Source of the DNA: Constantimarinum furrinae
GTDB lineage: Bacteria > Bacteroidota > Bacteroidia > Flavobacteriales > Flavobacteriaceae
Assembly (NCBI RefSeq): GCF_014295415.1
Contig: NZ_CP052909.1
Span: 496,001-560,000 of the forward strand
DNA: 64,000 nt
Direction: 5' to 3'
Below, piece by piece: positions 8,886 through 19,056 of this stretch. The notes under the pieces were generated by a model. It was not told where the DNA came from. It saw only the letters and a program-made list of their open reading frames with translations, and made no database searches. Position numbers and translations under genes: made by a program. How positions within the stretch are numbered: position 1 is the first letter of the stretch; every line of letters starts with the position of its first letter.

Positions 8886-10204
8886 TACAATTCAATATTC
8901 AACAGCTGTCCGGTAAGCTGTAATAGTTCGAGTTCAGCCAGCTTGGCTTCGTATTTTGCAAGGTTCTTATTGGTCTGGGCATTCAGCAAATTGATCTGTG
9001 CCTGCCGCAATTCTACCGAAGTGATCTGCCCCAGCTTATAGCGCTCATTAGAGCGTTCAAAATTATTTCTCGCCGTAGTGACATTCTGCTCTTGCAGTTG
9101 GTATACCGAAAGGCGGTTGTAATAGTTCCCTCTGGCATTCTCTATATCACGTTTTACCTCAGTCTTGATCTGTTCAAGCAAAATTTCCTGAGTATCGCTT
9201 ACAATACGGGCATTCTTTACCGAAGTGATCCCACCACCCCCATCGAAAAAGCTCCAGGTCAAGCTAAGTCCTGCCGCAAACCCGGTGGTCGTACTGGAGG
9301 AAGCAAAGCTGGTGGATGGAAAATTCCCTTGATTCCACCCATAAGATCCTGTAAGCCCCACAGAAGGTAAATAGATCGACTTGCTGGCCTTGTAATTGTA
9401 GGTACTTATGGCAATATTCTTTTCGGCCTGCAGGAGACGCACATTGTTAGCTTCGGCTTCCGCCAGAAAATTGGTCAGTACCAGATCGTTGGTGAATTGT
9501 ACCACCGTATCTACCGTAAAGTTCCTGTCCAGTTCGCTGCTTAGCACAACCATCAGATCTCGCTTCGTATTCTCCAGTTGTTGCCTGGCGTTCATTATGT
9601 TAATACTGTCAGTCACCATATCCACCTGGGCATTCAACACGTCCAGCTTGTTGTTTTGCCCGTATTCGAATCCGTATTCGGCACGGGTTAAGCGGTTTTT
9701 TGTATTCTGAAAGGTTTCCTTCAATACTGAAATATTCTCTGTAATTCGGGCGACCTCGTAATAAACCGAAAACAGCTGAAGCATAGTGGTTTCTATGGTC
9801 TGTCTTGCCTGAAGCTCGGTAAGATTGTATTCTTCCTTTAGTCGTTTGTAGTCGTACCAGCGTCCCAGGCCGTCGAATAAGGTGTAGTTTAGATTTAACG
9901 AAGCATTATATCGGGTGGTTTCGGCACCGTCTACTACGCGGCTTGTCCCGTCCTGAAAGGTCACATCCTGATCGTCTATACTGTAATTGGCACCGGCGTT
10001 TCCGGTTAAGGAAGGTAAAAACCCCGAATTGAGTATGCTTTTGTTATTTTCTGAAATTTCCAGGTTTTTATTGGCAATGGTAATTCCGAAGTTGTTTTCC
10101 AAAGCTTCGGAAACTGCCTCGCTTTTGGTCAGCATATCGGGGGACTGTGCCCATACACTGCCAACTCCCAAGGAAATTATAAAAAGGATCTTAATGCTCT
10201 TCAT
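8885..10204 (-). CDS. TolC-family outer membrane efflux channel
   Basis: 439 residues with a signal peptide (MKSIKILFIISLGVGSVWAQ). Two copies of the outer membrane efflux domain follow, each with long helical stretches; SNERYKLGQITSVELRQAQ is the signature near the C-terminus. It would form the trimeric channel through which the RND pump encoded just upstream expels substrates. Its start overlaps the pump gene by 14 bases. Substrates cannot be told from sequence. Confidence 0.9.
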   Translation of the reverse strand: MKSIKILFIISLGVGSVWAQSPDMLTKSEAVSEALENNFGITIANKNLEISENNKSILNSGFLPSLTGNAGANYSIDDQDVTFQDGTSRVVDGAETTRYNASLNLNYTLFDGLGRWYDYKRLKEEYNLTELQARQTIETTMLQLFSVYYEVARITENISVLKETFQNTKNRLTRAEYGFEYGQNNKLDVLNAQVDMVTDSINIMNARQQLENTKRDLMVVLSSELDRNFTVDTVVQFTNDLVLTNFLAEAEANNVRLLQAEKNIAISTYNYKASKSIYLPSVGLTGSYGWNQGNFPSTSFASSSTTTGFAAGLSLTWSFFDGGGGITSVKNARIVSDTQEILLEQIKTEVKRDIENARGNYYNRLSVYQLQEQNVTTARNNFERSNERYKLGQITSVELRQAQINLLNAQTNKNLAKYEAKLAELELLQLTGQLLNIEL

Positions 10205-13200
10205 GCTGTTCTTTTATAGCTCGTTCCACTTCTTCTCTGCTCACTTTTTTCCCGGTGATCAACCACTTCGAATTCGCCTTGATGTCATTGGTCACCGAAA
10301 GCAATAACGGCAATATGATCAGGGTCAATACGGTGGCAATTCCTATTCCGTAGGCAATGGAGATCGCCATAGGCTTTAAAAACTGGGCCTGCCGACTTTT
10401 CTCCAGCAATAAGGGCGCAATCCCCGCTATGGTGGTTAAAGAAGTTAAAAATATAGCCCGGAATCTGGAGCGTCCCGCTTCGTACAGGGCCTGATCGAAT
10501 TTCATCCCGTCCTTTAGATAGGAATTGAACTTCCCGATCAAGACCAGTCCGTCGTTTACCATGATCCCGATAAGGGCAATGATACCAAGTGCCGATAGGA
10601 TATTGATAGGAAAATCGTGAAACCAGTGTCCCCATGCCACCGCAATGAAACTGAAAGGGATCATAAGGATTAGCAATAGCGGCTGACTGTAACTTCTAAA
10701 GGTAAAAGCGATCACAATATAGATAAGGAAAAGTACGATAGGTATCACCGTCACCGCTGAATCTGACAGTTTATTTCGTTCTCGATTCTGCCCTTCATAA
10801 GAAGCCGAAACGGTGGGGTATTTCGACATGATCTCGGGCATGATCACAGTTTTAATCTCATCCAACACACCTACCGGACTGCCGTTAGGGTCTTTCATGT
10901 CTGCATTTACCTGTATCTCCCGGCGTCCGTCCAAATGACTTATAGACTCATCCCCCCGTCGAATTTCGTAGCTCGCAATTTCACCGAATGGAACGCGTTG
11001 CCCCGTTGAGGTTACGATGCGCATATCGTCCAGATCGTTAATAGATTCCCGGTTTCCGCGATCGTAGCGCACCCAGACCCTGATCTCATCCTGCCCACGC
11101 TGAAAACGCTGTGCCTGGAGACCGAAGAATCCTGCCCGAATCTGACTCATAACGTCTCTGAGGTTAAGGCCGAGTGCATAAGCCGTTGGTTTAAGCTGAA
11201 CATTGATCTCCTTGATCCCTTCGGGATCGGTATCGGTGATATCGGCCAACAAGGGGTTAGCTTCCAGACTTGCGCGTAGTTCTCGTTTGGCTGCTTTAAG
11301 TTCTTCAGTATTATTCCCTAATAAGGAAACTGAAACCGGGTTCCCGCCAAAATTTCCTCCCGAACCGAAGGACAAACGCTCCACTCCGGAAACCGGACCG
11401 GTTTCTTCACGAATGGAATTGGTAATAGACTGGGAATCGAAATCACGTTCTTCTCCCGGGAGCAGGTTTACCTGCAGAGAAGCCTTGTTATTCCCCGGAC
11501 CAACACGTTTGATGATATTCTCAACCACCTGCTTGTTTCCGGTCTGCTTTGCCGTATATTCTTCATTCACCCGCCATGCCGCACTTTCTACCATGGTAAT
11601 GATAGAATCGGTGATCTTAGGATTGGTTCCTTCGGGCATGAGCAAGTCGATACTCACCCGGTCACTTGCGATACGCGGAAAGAATGCCTGCTTTATGATA
11701 TCTCCCTTATAACAACCTATGGTAAGGATCATTAGGGTAAGTAAAATGGCAAAGGTTAAAAAACGTTGTCGCAGCGCAAAGCGCAAGGTGGGACTGTAGA
11801 TGTTATCTCGGCAGTATCGCATAAAACGATCGCCGTATTCGTTGAATTTTCGCAGACTAAACAGAAATTTGTCCAGTCCCTTTCTTTTTTTATTGGGATC
11901 CTGCTTTAACAGGGCCTTGGAATGTGCAATATGTGCCGGAAGAATGATAAGTGCCTCTACCAGTGAAACAACCAGCGTTAAAATGACGATGGTAGACACT
12001 TCACTAAAAAATTCCCCAATACGACCTTCCAGAAATAAAAAGGTCGAAAAGGCCAATACGGTAGTAATAATAGCAGAGACAATAGCAGGCAGCACCTCCA
12101 TGGTACCGTCTATTGCCGCTTGTACACGACTTTTACCCATCTCGTAATGCTGATAGATGTTTTCTGAAATAACGATCCCGTCGTCCACCAGTATACCAAT
12201 GACAATGATCATCCCAAACAGAGAAAGCACATTGATGGTAACATTGAAATTGGCCGCAAAAATAAACATCCCAAGAAATGCAATAGGAAGTCCCAGCGCC
12301 ACCCAGAACGCCAGGCGAGTATTCAGGAAAAAGGACAGAAATAAGAGAACAAGAAGAATCCCGGCAGCCCCGTTTTCAAGGAGCAATTGGGTTCGTTGTT
12401 GCAATCGTATGGAGGAATCACTCACAACGTCGATCTTCACCCCGGTATGCTTTTCGTTGAATATCTCGATATATTCATTAACCTGTTCGGCAGTTGAAAT
12501 AAGATCTTCGCTATTGGTGTTGGTGATCTCTACATTTACCGCAATGTTTCCGTTGAAGTAGGACGCATTGGGAGTTTCCGAAAAACGATCCCTAACCGTG
12601 GCTACATCCTGTAATCGAACTACCGTACCATCCTGCTTAGCCCTTACCACCAGATTATTGAGCTCATTTCCGTAGTAGGAGCGGTTATTAGCGCGTATTA
12701 GATAGTCCTCGGCGTTGGTCTTAATGTTTCCACCTGTGGTAAGGATATTGGCCTGAGAAACGGCCGCCGCAACTTCTGCGAAGGTAAGGTCGTATGCAAG
12801 CAGGTCATTTTCCCGAACGGCGATCTCTATTTCCTCTTCCGGATAACCCGAAACTGCGATCTGGGAGATCCCGTCCATGCCTCTAAGGTCGTTCTCCACC
12901 TGACGCCCGATCTGTTTCAGGGAACTTAGGTTCACCCCCTCCCCACTTATGGCAAAGTCTATGGTCTGACGGATATTCTCCTGCTTGGCTACCACCAAAG
13001 GTTCCATACCGGTGGGAAAATTGGGCACCCGGTCTACGGCGTTCTTTACTTCGGAAAGCATGAGGTCTATGTTCTCATCGCTTTCGATCTCGACAGTGAT
13101 ATTGCCTCCATTTTCTCGGGATACCGATGTAACACGATCTACACCAATAAGCCCTTTAAGATTGTCTTCGATCTTGAGCACCACTCCTTCTTCGATCTCT

Positions 13201-13373
13201 TCGGGTGCGGCTCCGGGATAACTGATATTGATTCGAATGATCTGCGATTCTGCCAGCGGGAAGAAGGACGACTTCAGCTGGAGCATCCCAATGACCCCAA
13301 AAATGATAAACGCAAGGATACATACGTTTACGGCAACTTCGTATTTAATAAAATAAGCGATGAGTTTTCGCAT
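10191..13373 (-). CDS. RND efflux pump inner membrane subunit (AcrB/MdtB type)
   Basis: 1060 residues with the RND architecture: membrane helix at the N-terminus, a large periplasmic porter domain, six helices, then the same again. The proton-relay segment GILVDDGIVISENIYQHYE in helix 4 carries the paired Asp expected of HAE-type drug and organic-solute pumps rather than the CusA metal group. GIMVNDGLVLIGKFN is the matching segment in the second half. It is the middle gene of an adaptor-pump-channel operon and starts one base after the adaptor stop codon. Confidence 0.92.
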   Translation of the reverse strand: MRKLIAYFIKYEVAVNVCILAFIIFGVIGMLQLKSSFFPLAESQIIRINISYPGAAPEEIEEGVVLKIEDNLKGLIGVDRVTSVSRENGGNITVEIESDENIDLMLSEVKNAVDRVPNFPTGMEPLVVAKQENIRQTIDFAISGEGVNLSSLKQIGRQVENDLRGMDGISQIAVSGYPEEEIEIAVRENDLLAYDLTFAEVAAAVSQANILTTGGNIKTNAEDYLIRANNRSYYGNELNNLVVRAKQDGTVVRLQDVATVRDRFSETPNASYFNGNIAVNVEITNTNSEDLISTAEQVNEYIEIFNEKHTGVKIDVVSDSSIRLQQRTQLLLENGAAGILLVLLFLSFFLNTRLAFWVALGLPIAFLGMFIFAANFNVTINVLSLFGMIIVIGILVDDGIVISENIYQHYEMGKSRVQAAIDGTMEVLPAIVSAIITTVLAFSTFLFLEGRIGEFFSEVSTIVILTLVVSLVEALIILPAHIAHSKALLKQDPNKKRKGLDKFLFSLRKFNEYGDRFMRYCRDNIYSPTLRFALRQRFLTFAILLTLMILTIGCYKGDIIKQAFFPRIASDRVSIDLLMPEGTNPKITDSIITMVESAAWRVNEEYTAKQTGNKQVVENIIKRVGPGNNKASLQVNLLPGEERDFDSQSITNSIREETGPVSGVERLSFGSGGNFGGNPVSVSLLGNNTEELKAAKRELRASLEANPLLADITDTDPEGIKEINVQLKPTAYALGLNLRDVMSQIRAGFFGLQAQRFQRGQDEIRVWVRYDRGNRESINDLDDMRIVTSTGQRVPFGEIASYEIRRGDESISHLDGRREIQVNADMKDPNGSPVGVLDEIKTVIMPEIMSKYPTVSASYEGQNRERNKLSDSAVTVIPIVLFLIYIVIAFTFRSYSQPLLLILMIPFSFIAVAWGHWFHDFPINILSALGIIALIGIMVNDGLVLIGKFNSYLKDGMKFDQALYEAGRSRFRAIFLTSLTTIAGIAPLLLEKSRQAQFLKPMAISIAYGIGIATVLTLIILPLLLSVTNDIKANSKWLITGKKVSREEVERAIKEQHEEH

Positions 13374-13374
13374 G

Positions 13375-14526
13375 CTATTCGGTCGTTTTTAGAGTGGAAT
13401 CTGCTTGTTGGGTCGTGCTCTCATTACCTATTTTAACGAGCATACCGGCATAGGCGCCCGGAACGGTGCGGGACAGTATCTCGGTACCATCGGGTACTCC
13501 TTTTAGCACTACCTCTTCTGAGGAAAAATATACCGGATCTACCGTCATTACTTCAAGTATACTGTCTTTCACAATGAAGATCTCCCGCTCGTCGACCAAC
13601 AATTTTCTGGCTATTTTAATGGCATTAGGCTCCTCGCGGGCTTCCAGCATGGCTTCCATATACATCCCCTCCTTAAGATCATCTCCCTGTACTTCGACAA
13701 AAACTTTGATAGTTTGTGTGGTCTGATCGATCCTGCCGTTTATACGGCTAACTGTCCCTGTGTAGGTCTTGCTTCCTTCTAAAGCGGTAAGCGACACTTT
13801 TTCTCCTTCTTTTAGCAGATCACTGAAATTCTTGGCGATGCCTAATTCCACTTCATAGACAGAAGTATCTATAAATTCACCTAATTTTTGTCCGGAACGG
13901 ATCAAGGTACCTCGGGTCACCAGAGCTTCGGTAAGCACTCCGTTAAACGGAGCCGTGATACTGTATTTTCCAAGACGTTGTTCCAGATTTTTTACGCTGT
14001 AGTATGAAGAAAAAACTCCGCGGCCGGTGATAAAATATTTTTCCTTTTCGGAAGTGATCTCCGGTAATGCAGGTGTAGATTGATCGATGTTGAAGTTGTT
14101 TAGATAGCGCTCCCACTTCGGAAAAGCTTCAGGGTAATCCAATCGCAAATCGGGCATTAGTGAAGTGATGAGATTGACAAAATCGCTTTTTGCGGCCTGA
14201 ACCGACGCGTAATATTCCGAAGAATTGATCCGCAGTAGGGTTTCGCCCCTGTTATAAGTCTGTCCGGCCTTAAAATCACGGGAACTGTATTGGAAGATTC
14301 CCTGTACTTCTGAATACAATTCAAGGCGATTCTTCGCCACCAGATTGCCATTTGCCGGGATGATGATAGGGATCGTTGTATTGGTAACCACCTCGGTATA
14401 GACCGTTTTTATAATTTTTTCGGCAGGCGGTCGAGTTTGCGTATTGCTGTCAATAATAGCGTTGGCGGCAAAAATAGCGGCAACAATAAGGATCGCTCCT
14501 ATGGCAAAGAGTAGGATATTTCGCAT
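13375..14526 (-). CDS. RND periplasmic adaptor (membrane fusion protein)
   Basis: 383 residues. An N-terminal membrane anchor (ILLFAIGAILIVAAIFAANA) is followed by a lipoyl/hairpin region and beta-barrel and membrane-proximal domains. ITAPFNGVLTEALVTRGTLI and GSKTYTGTVSRINGRIDQTT are typical of HlyD/AcrA adaptors. It links the pump to the TolC-like channel. It is the first gene of the operon, 84 bases downstream of the ABC-F gene, and probably has its own promoter there. No dedicated regulator gene is adjacent. Confidence 0.9.
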   Translation of the reverse strand: MRNILLFAIGAILIVAAIFAANAIIDSNTQTRPPAEKIIKTVYTEVVTNTTIPIIIPANGNLVAKNRLELYSEVQGIFQYSSRDFKAGQTYNRGETLLRINSSEYYASVQAAKSDFVNLITSLMPDLRLDYPEAFPKWERYLNNFNIDQSTPALPEITSEKEKYFITGRGVFSSYYSVKNLEQRLGKYSITAPFNGVLTEALVTRGTLIRSGQKLGEFIDTSVYEVELGIAKNFSDLLKEGEKVSLTALEGSKTYTGTVSRINGRIDQTTQTIKVFVEVQGDDLKEGMYMEAMLEAREEPNAIKIARKLLVDEREIFIVKDSILEVMTVDPVYFSSEEVVLKGVPDGTEILSRTVPGAYAGMLVKIGNESTTQQADSTLKTTE

Positions 14527-14610
14527 TTGGTTGTAATTACTGTAGTTAAGACTTTCAAAAATAAGAAGCGTCTAATCGGGAGTAGTTAAAAGTTTCTTAA
14601 ATAAATTAAT

Positions 14611-16530
14611 TTAGTCCTTAATTCGCTCCAATTTCACTGATACGTCTTCCCATTCTTCCATAAGGGCATTCAGCTGGTCTTTCTTGGCCTGATAACTGTC
14701 AAAAAAGTTAGGCTGTGCAATGGTTTGGTCGTAATTCACGGCGAGTTCCACATCAATTTCCTTGATCTCCCGTTCCAGTTTATTGATGCCGGCTTCAATT
14801 TTGCTGAGCTTATTCTGAAAGGATTTTAGTTTTTTCTGATTCTCATAAGACTGTTTGCCACCGGTTTCATTGGGTTTTTCCTTTTTTTCTGAAACCGAAC
14901 GTTTTTCGGCTTCCCTTAAATTCTGAAGGTTTCGCTGCTCAAGGAAATACTCGATATCACCCAAATATTCTTTGATCTTATGGTCCTTAAATTCGTATAC
15001 CTTCGTACTCAATCCCTGAAGAAAATCCCTATCGTGAGACACCAGGATCAAAGTTCCTTCAAAATTCTTCAATGCTTCCTTCAATACATTCTTCGATTTT
15101 ATATCGAGGTGGTTGGTAGGCTCATCCATGACAAGCACGTTGAACGGCTGTAGTAAAAGTTTTGCCAGCGCCAGACGGTTTCGCTCTCCCCCGCTCAACA
15201 CCCGCACATATTTTTCAACTTCGTCTCCCCTGAATAAAAATGCACCCAATATATCCCGCACCTTGCTGCGGTTCTTTTCGTTAGCGGCGTCGATCATCGT
15301 ATCCAAAACGGTTTTTGTACCATCAAGATGGTCGGCCTGATTCTGAGCAAAATATGCGATTTGTACGTTATGTCCCAACTTGAGTTTTCCCCCGTGCGCT
15401 ATCTCACCCACAATGATCTTTGCCAGCGTGGATTTCCCCTGACCGTTTTGCCCAACGAAAGCCGTTTTGCTATCCCGTTCTATCATGAGATTAATGTCGC
15501 GCAGCACCTCTTTATCGCCGTAACTCTTAGAAACAGCTTCTGCTTCAATAACCACCTTTCCGGGGGTAACCGAGACCGGGAAATTTAAGGTCATTACGCT
15601 ATTATCATCTTCATCAACCTCGATCCGGTCTATTTTGTCGAGTTTCTTGATGAGTGATTGCGCCATAGTGGCTTTACTCGCTTTAGCCCGAAATTTTTCA
15701 ATGAGTTTTTCGGTCTGTTCGATCTGTTTTTGCTGATTCTTCTGAGAGGCCAGCTGCTGCTCCCGCATTTCGTTGCGAAGTACCAGATATTTTGTGTAGG
15801 GTTTGTTGTAGTCGTAGATCTTTCCTAGGGAGATCTCAATGGTACGGTTGGTAACGGTATCGAGAAACATCTTATCGTGAGAAACCACGACGACCACGCC
15901 CGGATAATTTTTCAGAAAATCTTCCAGCCACAGTATCGATTCGATATCCAGGTGGTTGGTAGGCTCATCCAACAGCAATATGTCATTATTCTGAAGTAAG
16001 AGCTTTGCAAGTTCTATTCGCATACGCCAACCTCCGGAAAAGGTTTCGGTTAATTTATTGAAATCCTCACGCTGAAACCCCAGCCCCTGCAGTATGCGTT
16101 CGGTCTCGCCTTGATAATTATATCCGCCGTGAATTTCATACTGATGCTGAATCTCATTGAGATCCACCATTAATTGATGGTAGCTGTCACTTTCGTAATC
16201 GGTACGCTCTGCCAGCTGTGTATTGATCTTTTCCAGCTTTTTTTCCAATGATTTGATCACGGTAAAAGCTTCATAGGATTCCTCCAACACCGTTCTTCCT
16301 TTGGTAAAATCGATATCCTGCTTGAGAAATCCTATAGAAATCTCCTTATCGGTCGCAATTTGTCCCTCGTCGTATTCCTGTTCCCCTGAAATAATACGAA
16401 GTAAGGTCGATTTTCCTGCGCCGTTCTTTCCAACGAGCCCAACCCGATCTCCCGGCATTAACTGGAAGGTAATTTTTTCAAAGAGGTAATCCCCCTGAAA
16501 GGAAACCGATAAGTTGTGAATGTTTAACAT
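14611..16530 (-). CDS. ABC-F family ribosome-associated ATPase
   Basis: 639 residues from the ATG at 16530 (MLNIHNLSVSF). A 26-codon upstream extension exists, but it would overlap the divergent DUF983 gene and does not look like ABC-F sequence. Two ATPase domains carry Walker A GKNGAGKST and GQNGQGKST, signatures FSGGWRMR and LSGGERNR, and DEPTNHLD in both. A linker rich in charged residues and a C-terminal coiled coil follow the Uup/YbiT pattern. There are no membrane segments, so it acts on ribosomes rather than as a transporter. Whether it is a translation factor or a resistance protein cannot be decided here. Confidence 0.92.
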   Translation of the reverse strand: MLNIHNLSVSFQGDYLFEKITFQLMPGDRVGLVGKNGAGKSTLLRIISGEQEYDEGQIATDKEISIGFLKQDIDFTKGRTVLEESYEAFTVIKSLEKKLEKINTQLAERTDYESDSYHQLMVDLNEIQHQYEIHGGYNYQGETERILQGLGFQREDFNKLTETFSGGWRMRIELAKLLLQNNDILLLDEPTNHLDIESILWLEDFLKNYPGVVVVVSHDKMFLDTVTNRTIEISLGKIYDYNKPYTKYLVLRNEMREQQLASQKNQQKQIEQTEKLIEKFRAKASKATMAQSLIKKLDKIDRIEVDEDDNSVMTLNFPVSVTPGKVVIEAEAVSKSYGDKEVLRDINLMIERDSKTAFVGQNGQGKSTLAKIIVGEIAHGGKLKLGHNVQIAYFAQNQADHLDGTKTVLDTMIDAANEKNRSKVRDILGAFLFRGDEVEKYVRVLSGGERNRLALAKLLLQPFNVLVMDEPTNHLDIKSKNVLKEALKNFEGTLILVSHDRDFLQGLSTKVYEFKDHKIKEYLGDIEYFLEQRNLQNLREAEKRSVSEKKEKPNETGGKQSYENQKKLKSFQNKLSKIEAGINKLEREIKEIDVELAVNYDQTIAQPNFFDSYQAKKDQLNALMEEWEDVSVKLERIKD

Positions 16531-16588
16531 GAAATCCCTTAAAATTTTTGCAAAGATGCTTAATTTTGTACTCCTATAAAAACCTGCG

Positions 16589-16975
16589 ATGAATTTCTTG
16601 AAAGGCACTAAACTTTACAGCATATTTACCGGAAAATGCCCTGTGTGTCATGAAGGTAATATGTATGTGAAGCGCAACCCCTACCTGCTTACAGAAACCT
16701 TAAAAATGCACGAGCGCTGTTCTCACTGCAATACTAAATTTAAAATTGAACCTTCGTTCTTCTATGGGGCCATGTATGTAAGCTATGCCGTAGGTGTGGC
16801 GATCGCAGTAGCGGCATTTGTGATCTCATTTTTAATACTGGGAATGGAACGTACGGCCACCTTCTTCTTTATCGTGGGTACATTGGTGCTCTTATTACCT
16901 GTAATTTTGAGACTGTCGCGAAATATCTGGATCAATTTCTTTTTAAAGTTCGACAGGAATAAAGTTACCGACTAA
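16589..16975 (+). CDS. DUF983 membrane protein with zinc ribbon
   Basis: 128 residues. Two CxxC pairs (GKCPVCHEG and ERCSHCNTK) at the N-terminus precede two membrane helices near residues 57-105, the DUF983 arrangement. Function is unknown; the cysteines probably bind zinc on the cytoplasmic side. It is divergent from the ABC-F gene, with 58 bases between starts. Confidence 0.85.
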   Translation: MNFLKGTKLYSIFTGKCPVCHEGNMYVKRNPYLLTETLKMHERCSHCNTKFKIEPSFFYGAMYVSYAVGVAIAVAAFVISFLILGMERTATFFFIVGTLVLLLPVILRLSRNIWINFFLKFDRNKVTD

Positions 16976-16992
16976 GCGTTTAGCCTTAACTC

Positions 16993-18033
16993 CTATAAAA
17001 ATCTTTTTAAGTTTACTTCAACGGGTAATTCTGCGCCTTCCTCCAGATGTTTGTACAAGTGTTCTGCCAGCAAGGGTGCCATCATTAAACCTCGTGCTCC
17101 CAAACCATTTAAAAAAGCAATATCGGGAGTAGTGACAGTTCCTAGCAAGGGACGGCGATCTTTGGTTGTGGGTCGTATGCCCGACATCTGATCCACAACT
17201 GTAAACTCACAATTAAGCAGCTTCTTTAAGTGGATCTCTATTAGTTTCCTCGCCTCTTCCGAGTTACGTTCCGAAATATCGTCGCGATTAAAAGTTGCTC
17301 CCACCTTGTACTCATCCCTTCCCTGCGGAATGACAAACATAGCTCCCTTTACAATATCCTCAAGCTTAAGTTGAGGTGCTTGTATGGTAATGTATTCTCC
17401 TTTGTTCGGAATAATGAGGTGTTTTGGAAAGAGCGGATTACGCAATGCTGAAAAGCCTTCTGCAAATACGATTTTTCTGGCCGAAAAATGCTTGTAACGT
17501 ATACCATTCCCCGCTTCGATGAGTTGCGAATGATCCAATTCTTCAGCTATAAGCTGTTGGGTCTTCAAAAGAAAATCGGCATACCGCCGAAGCATTTGCG
17601 AGGTTTGTAGTCTATACCCAGCGTTTACTCTTCCGAGGCCAAAAGGGGCATTAAGATTGCTGTTTTTATTTGAAATGATCTCAGAAGAAATAAACGGAGC
17701 TAATTGATGTCTATCGCCGGCGATGGTCCAGTCGTTCTGTTCTTCCACAGAATTAAACACTCTCAAGATCGGGGTTTGATCTATTATTTTAAGGTCCAGC
17801 AATTGCGAAAGGTGTTTATAAAAGGGCTGGGCTGCGCTTAAAAATTCATCAGCCTGCCACACCGGAGTAAATCGCTTTAGCACTACCGGATTGATCACCC
17901 CCCCGGAAACTGCAGTAGCAGGATTCATTGCGGCATCAATAACTACAAACTTCTTATGGTGTCGACGTAGTTGCTCACAGAAGGAGAGTCCGCCAATTCC
18001 TAAACCTACCACGATGTAATCCAGTTGCTGCAC
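16993..18033 (-). CDS. FAD-dependent oxidoreductase (DAO family)
   Basis: 346 residues with an N-terminal dinucleotide-binding motif VVGLGIGG (G10, G12, G15) and the acidic end of the second strand at VIDAAM. The C-terminal segment SGIRPTTKDRRPLLG, followed by FLNGLGARGLMMAP, is typical of D-amino-acid-oxidase-like enzymes such as ThiO and the MnmC oxidase domain. No thiamine or tRNA-modification genes are adjacent, so the substrate is unknown. It converges with the DUF983 gene, 17 bases apart. Confidence 0.85.
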   Translation of the reverse strand: MQQLDYIVVGLGIGGLSFCEQLRRHHKKFVVIDAAMNPATAVSGGVINPVVLKRFTPVWQADEFLSAAQPFYKHLSQLLDLKIIDQTPILRVFNSVEEQNDWTIAGDRHQLAPFISSEIISNKNSNLNAPFGLGRVNAGYRLQTSQMLRRYADFLLKTQQLIAEELDHSQLIEAGNGIRYKHFSARKIVFAEGFSALRNPLFPKHLIIPNKGEYITIQAPQLKLEDIVKGAMFVIPQGRDEYKVGATFNRDDISERNSEEARKLIEIHLKKLLNCEFTVVDQMSGIRPTTKDRRPLLGTVTTPDIAFLNGLGARGLMMAPLLAEHLYKHLEEGAELPVEVNLKRFL

Positions 18034-18084
18034 GATGTAAAGATATAAAGAACCTTTGTGGCGGGATCTTAGGGATTAAAGAAA

Positions 18085-18116
18085 AAACCCTCTTGCGTTA
18101 CACAAGAGGGTTTTTG
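18085..18116 (-). terminator. Terminator of the gldKLMN operon
   Basis: Perfect 11-bp arms AAACCCTCTTG and CAAGAGGGTTT with a 7-base loop, T-rich on both sides. It lies 20 bases after the gldN stop codon and upstream of the FAD oxidoreductase, and can stop transcription leftward out of gldN. Confidence 0.85.
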
Positions 18117-18135
18117 ATACGATCAGTAGTAGAAT

Positions 18136-19047
18136 TTAGTAATTCCACATATCTATTTCAATATTTCGTATTTGTTCTCTTATACGATCAGATTCCAGGA
18201 GCTGCATCAAGGCATTGTCGTTGATGTAGTCACTAACTTCACGGTCGCCTTGTACATTGTCCTCCTTATAAACCACAGCGTGGAATCGACGCGAATTTAA
18301 GAGGTGATCAAATGAAATGGGTTGCGACGTATTTCTACGGTTAAACGCTTTAGCTTCATGAAGCGCCTTACGTGCTCCCGGGAACCATACCCAGAACAAC
18401 TCAACTTTACTGTCGATTGGATCATCAGGGAAGGCCTTAGAGCGCGCTTCGTTCGCTACCGGGCAAATACCTAACAATCGGTATTTTAATTCGCCCTGAC
18501 GCTTGTCAAGATACCAGATACCTCTAATTCGCCATTCTTCAACATCACCTGCATCCAAATTGAATTTACGAATGTATTGAGGATCTACGGTTCCTTCTGC
18601 ATTTAATTGCTCAATACCAAGGTCGGTAGTATCACTGTACACCAAAGAAGCTTCAAGGTCGCCCAAGGTACGCTTTTCAGTAAAATAAGAATCGGCGTAT
18701 ACGTGTTCGATCTTTCCGTCCTTAATGGCCTTAACAAGCACATCGTATAAAGAACGTCTTTCGGAACCAATGTTGTTGGTATCAATAGGATAGTACAACG
18801 GGAAGTTTACACGTTCGTCAAGATCGATGATCTCCCAAAGTGTTCTTGACCAAAGTACATCACGCTCGTCGGTATAGCCGTATGGTAACGGCTCATCATT
18901 ATCGTAGGCAATTTGCGCTTCCGTCTTTTTGCCTATCTCATCAGGTGCTTTGGCATTGAGGATGTTGAGTTGTGCGTTAGCCGCAAACCCGGTCATCAAC
19001 AGACCAAAAACACTTAAAACAACATTTCTATACGTCATAAAAAACAA
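18136..19047 (-). CDS. gldN: Gliding motility / type IX secretion protein GldN
   Basis: 303 residues with a signal peptide ending near AANAQ. The mature protein is rich in charged and aromatic residues, with the GldN segments LWEIIDLDERVNFPLYYP and LGICPVANEARS. GldN is a periplasmic partner of the GldK ring and is required for export through the type IX translocon and for gliding. It starts nine bases after gldM and is the last gene of the operon, followed by a strong terminator. The second ATG, three codons in, is an equally possible start. Confidence 0.95.
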   Translation of the reverse strand: MFFMTYRNVVLSVFGLLMTGFAANAQLNILNAKAPDEIGKKTEAQIAYDNDEPLPYGYTDERDVLWSRTLWEIIDLDERVNFPLYYPIDTNNIGSERRSLYDVLVKAIKDGKIEHVYADSYFTEKRTLGDLEASLVYSDTTDLGIEQLNAEGTVDPQYIRKFNLDAGDVEEWRIRGIWYLDKRQGELKYRLLGICPVANEARSKAFPDDPIDSKVELFWVWFPGARKALHEAKAFNRRNTSQPISFDHLLNSRRFHAVVYKEDNVQGDREVSDYINDNALMQLLESDRIREQIRNIEIDMWNY

Positions 19048-19056
19048 ATTTATATT

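Noticed and set aside
16531-16608. 26-codon N-terminal extension of the ABC-F protein
   Set aside because: It overlaps the divergent DUF983 gene and lacks ABC-F character; the internal ATG gives the standard N-terminus.
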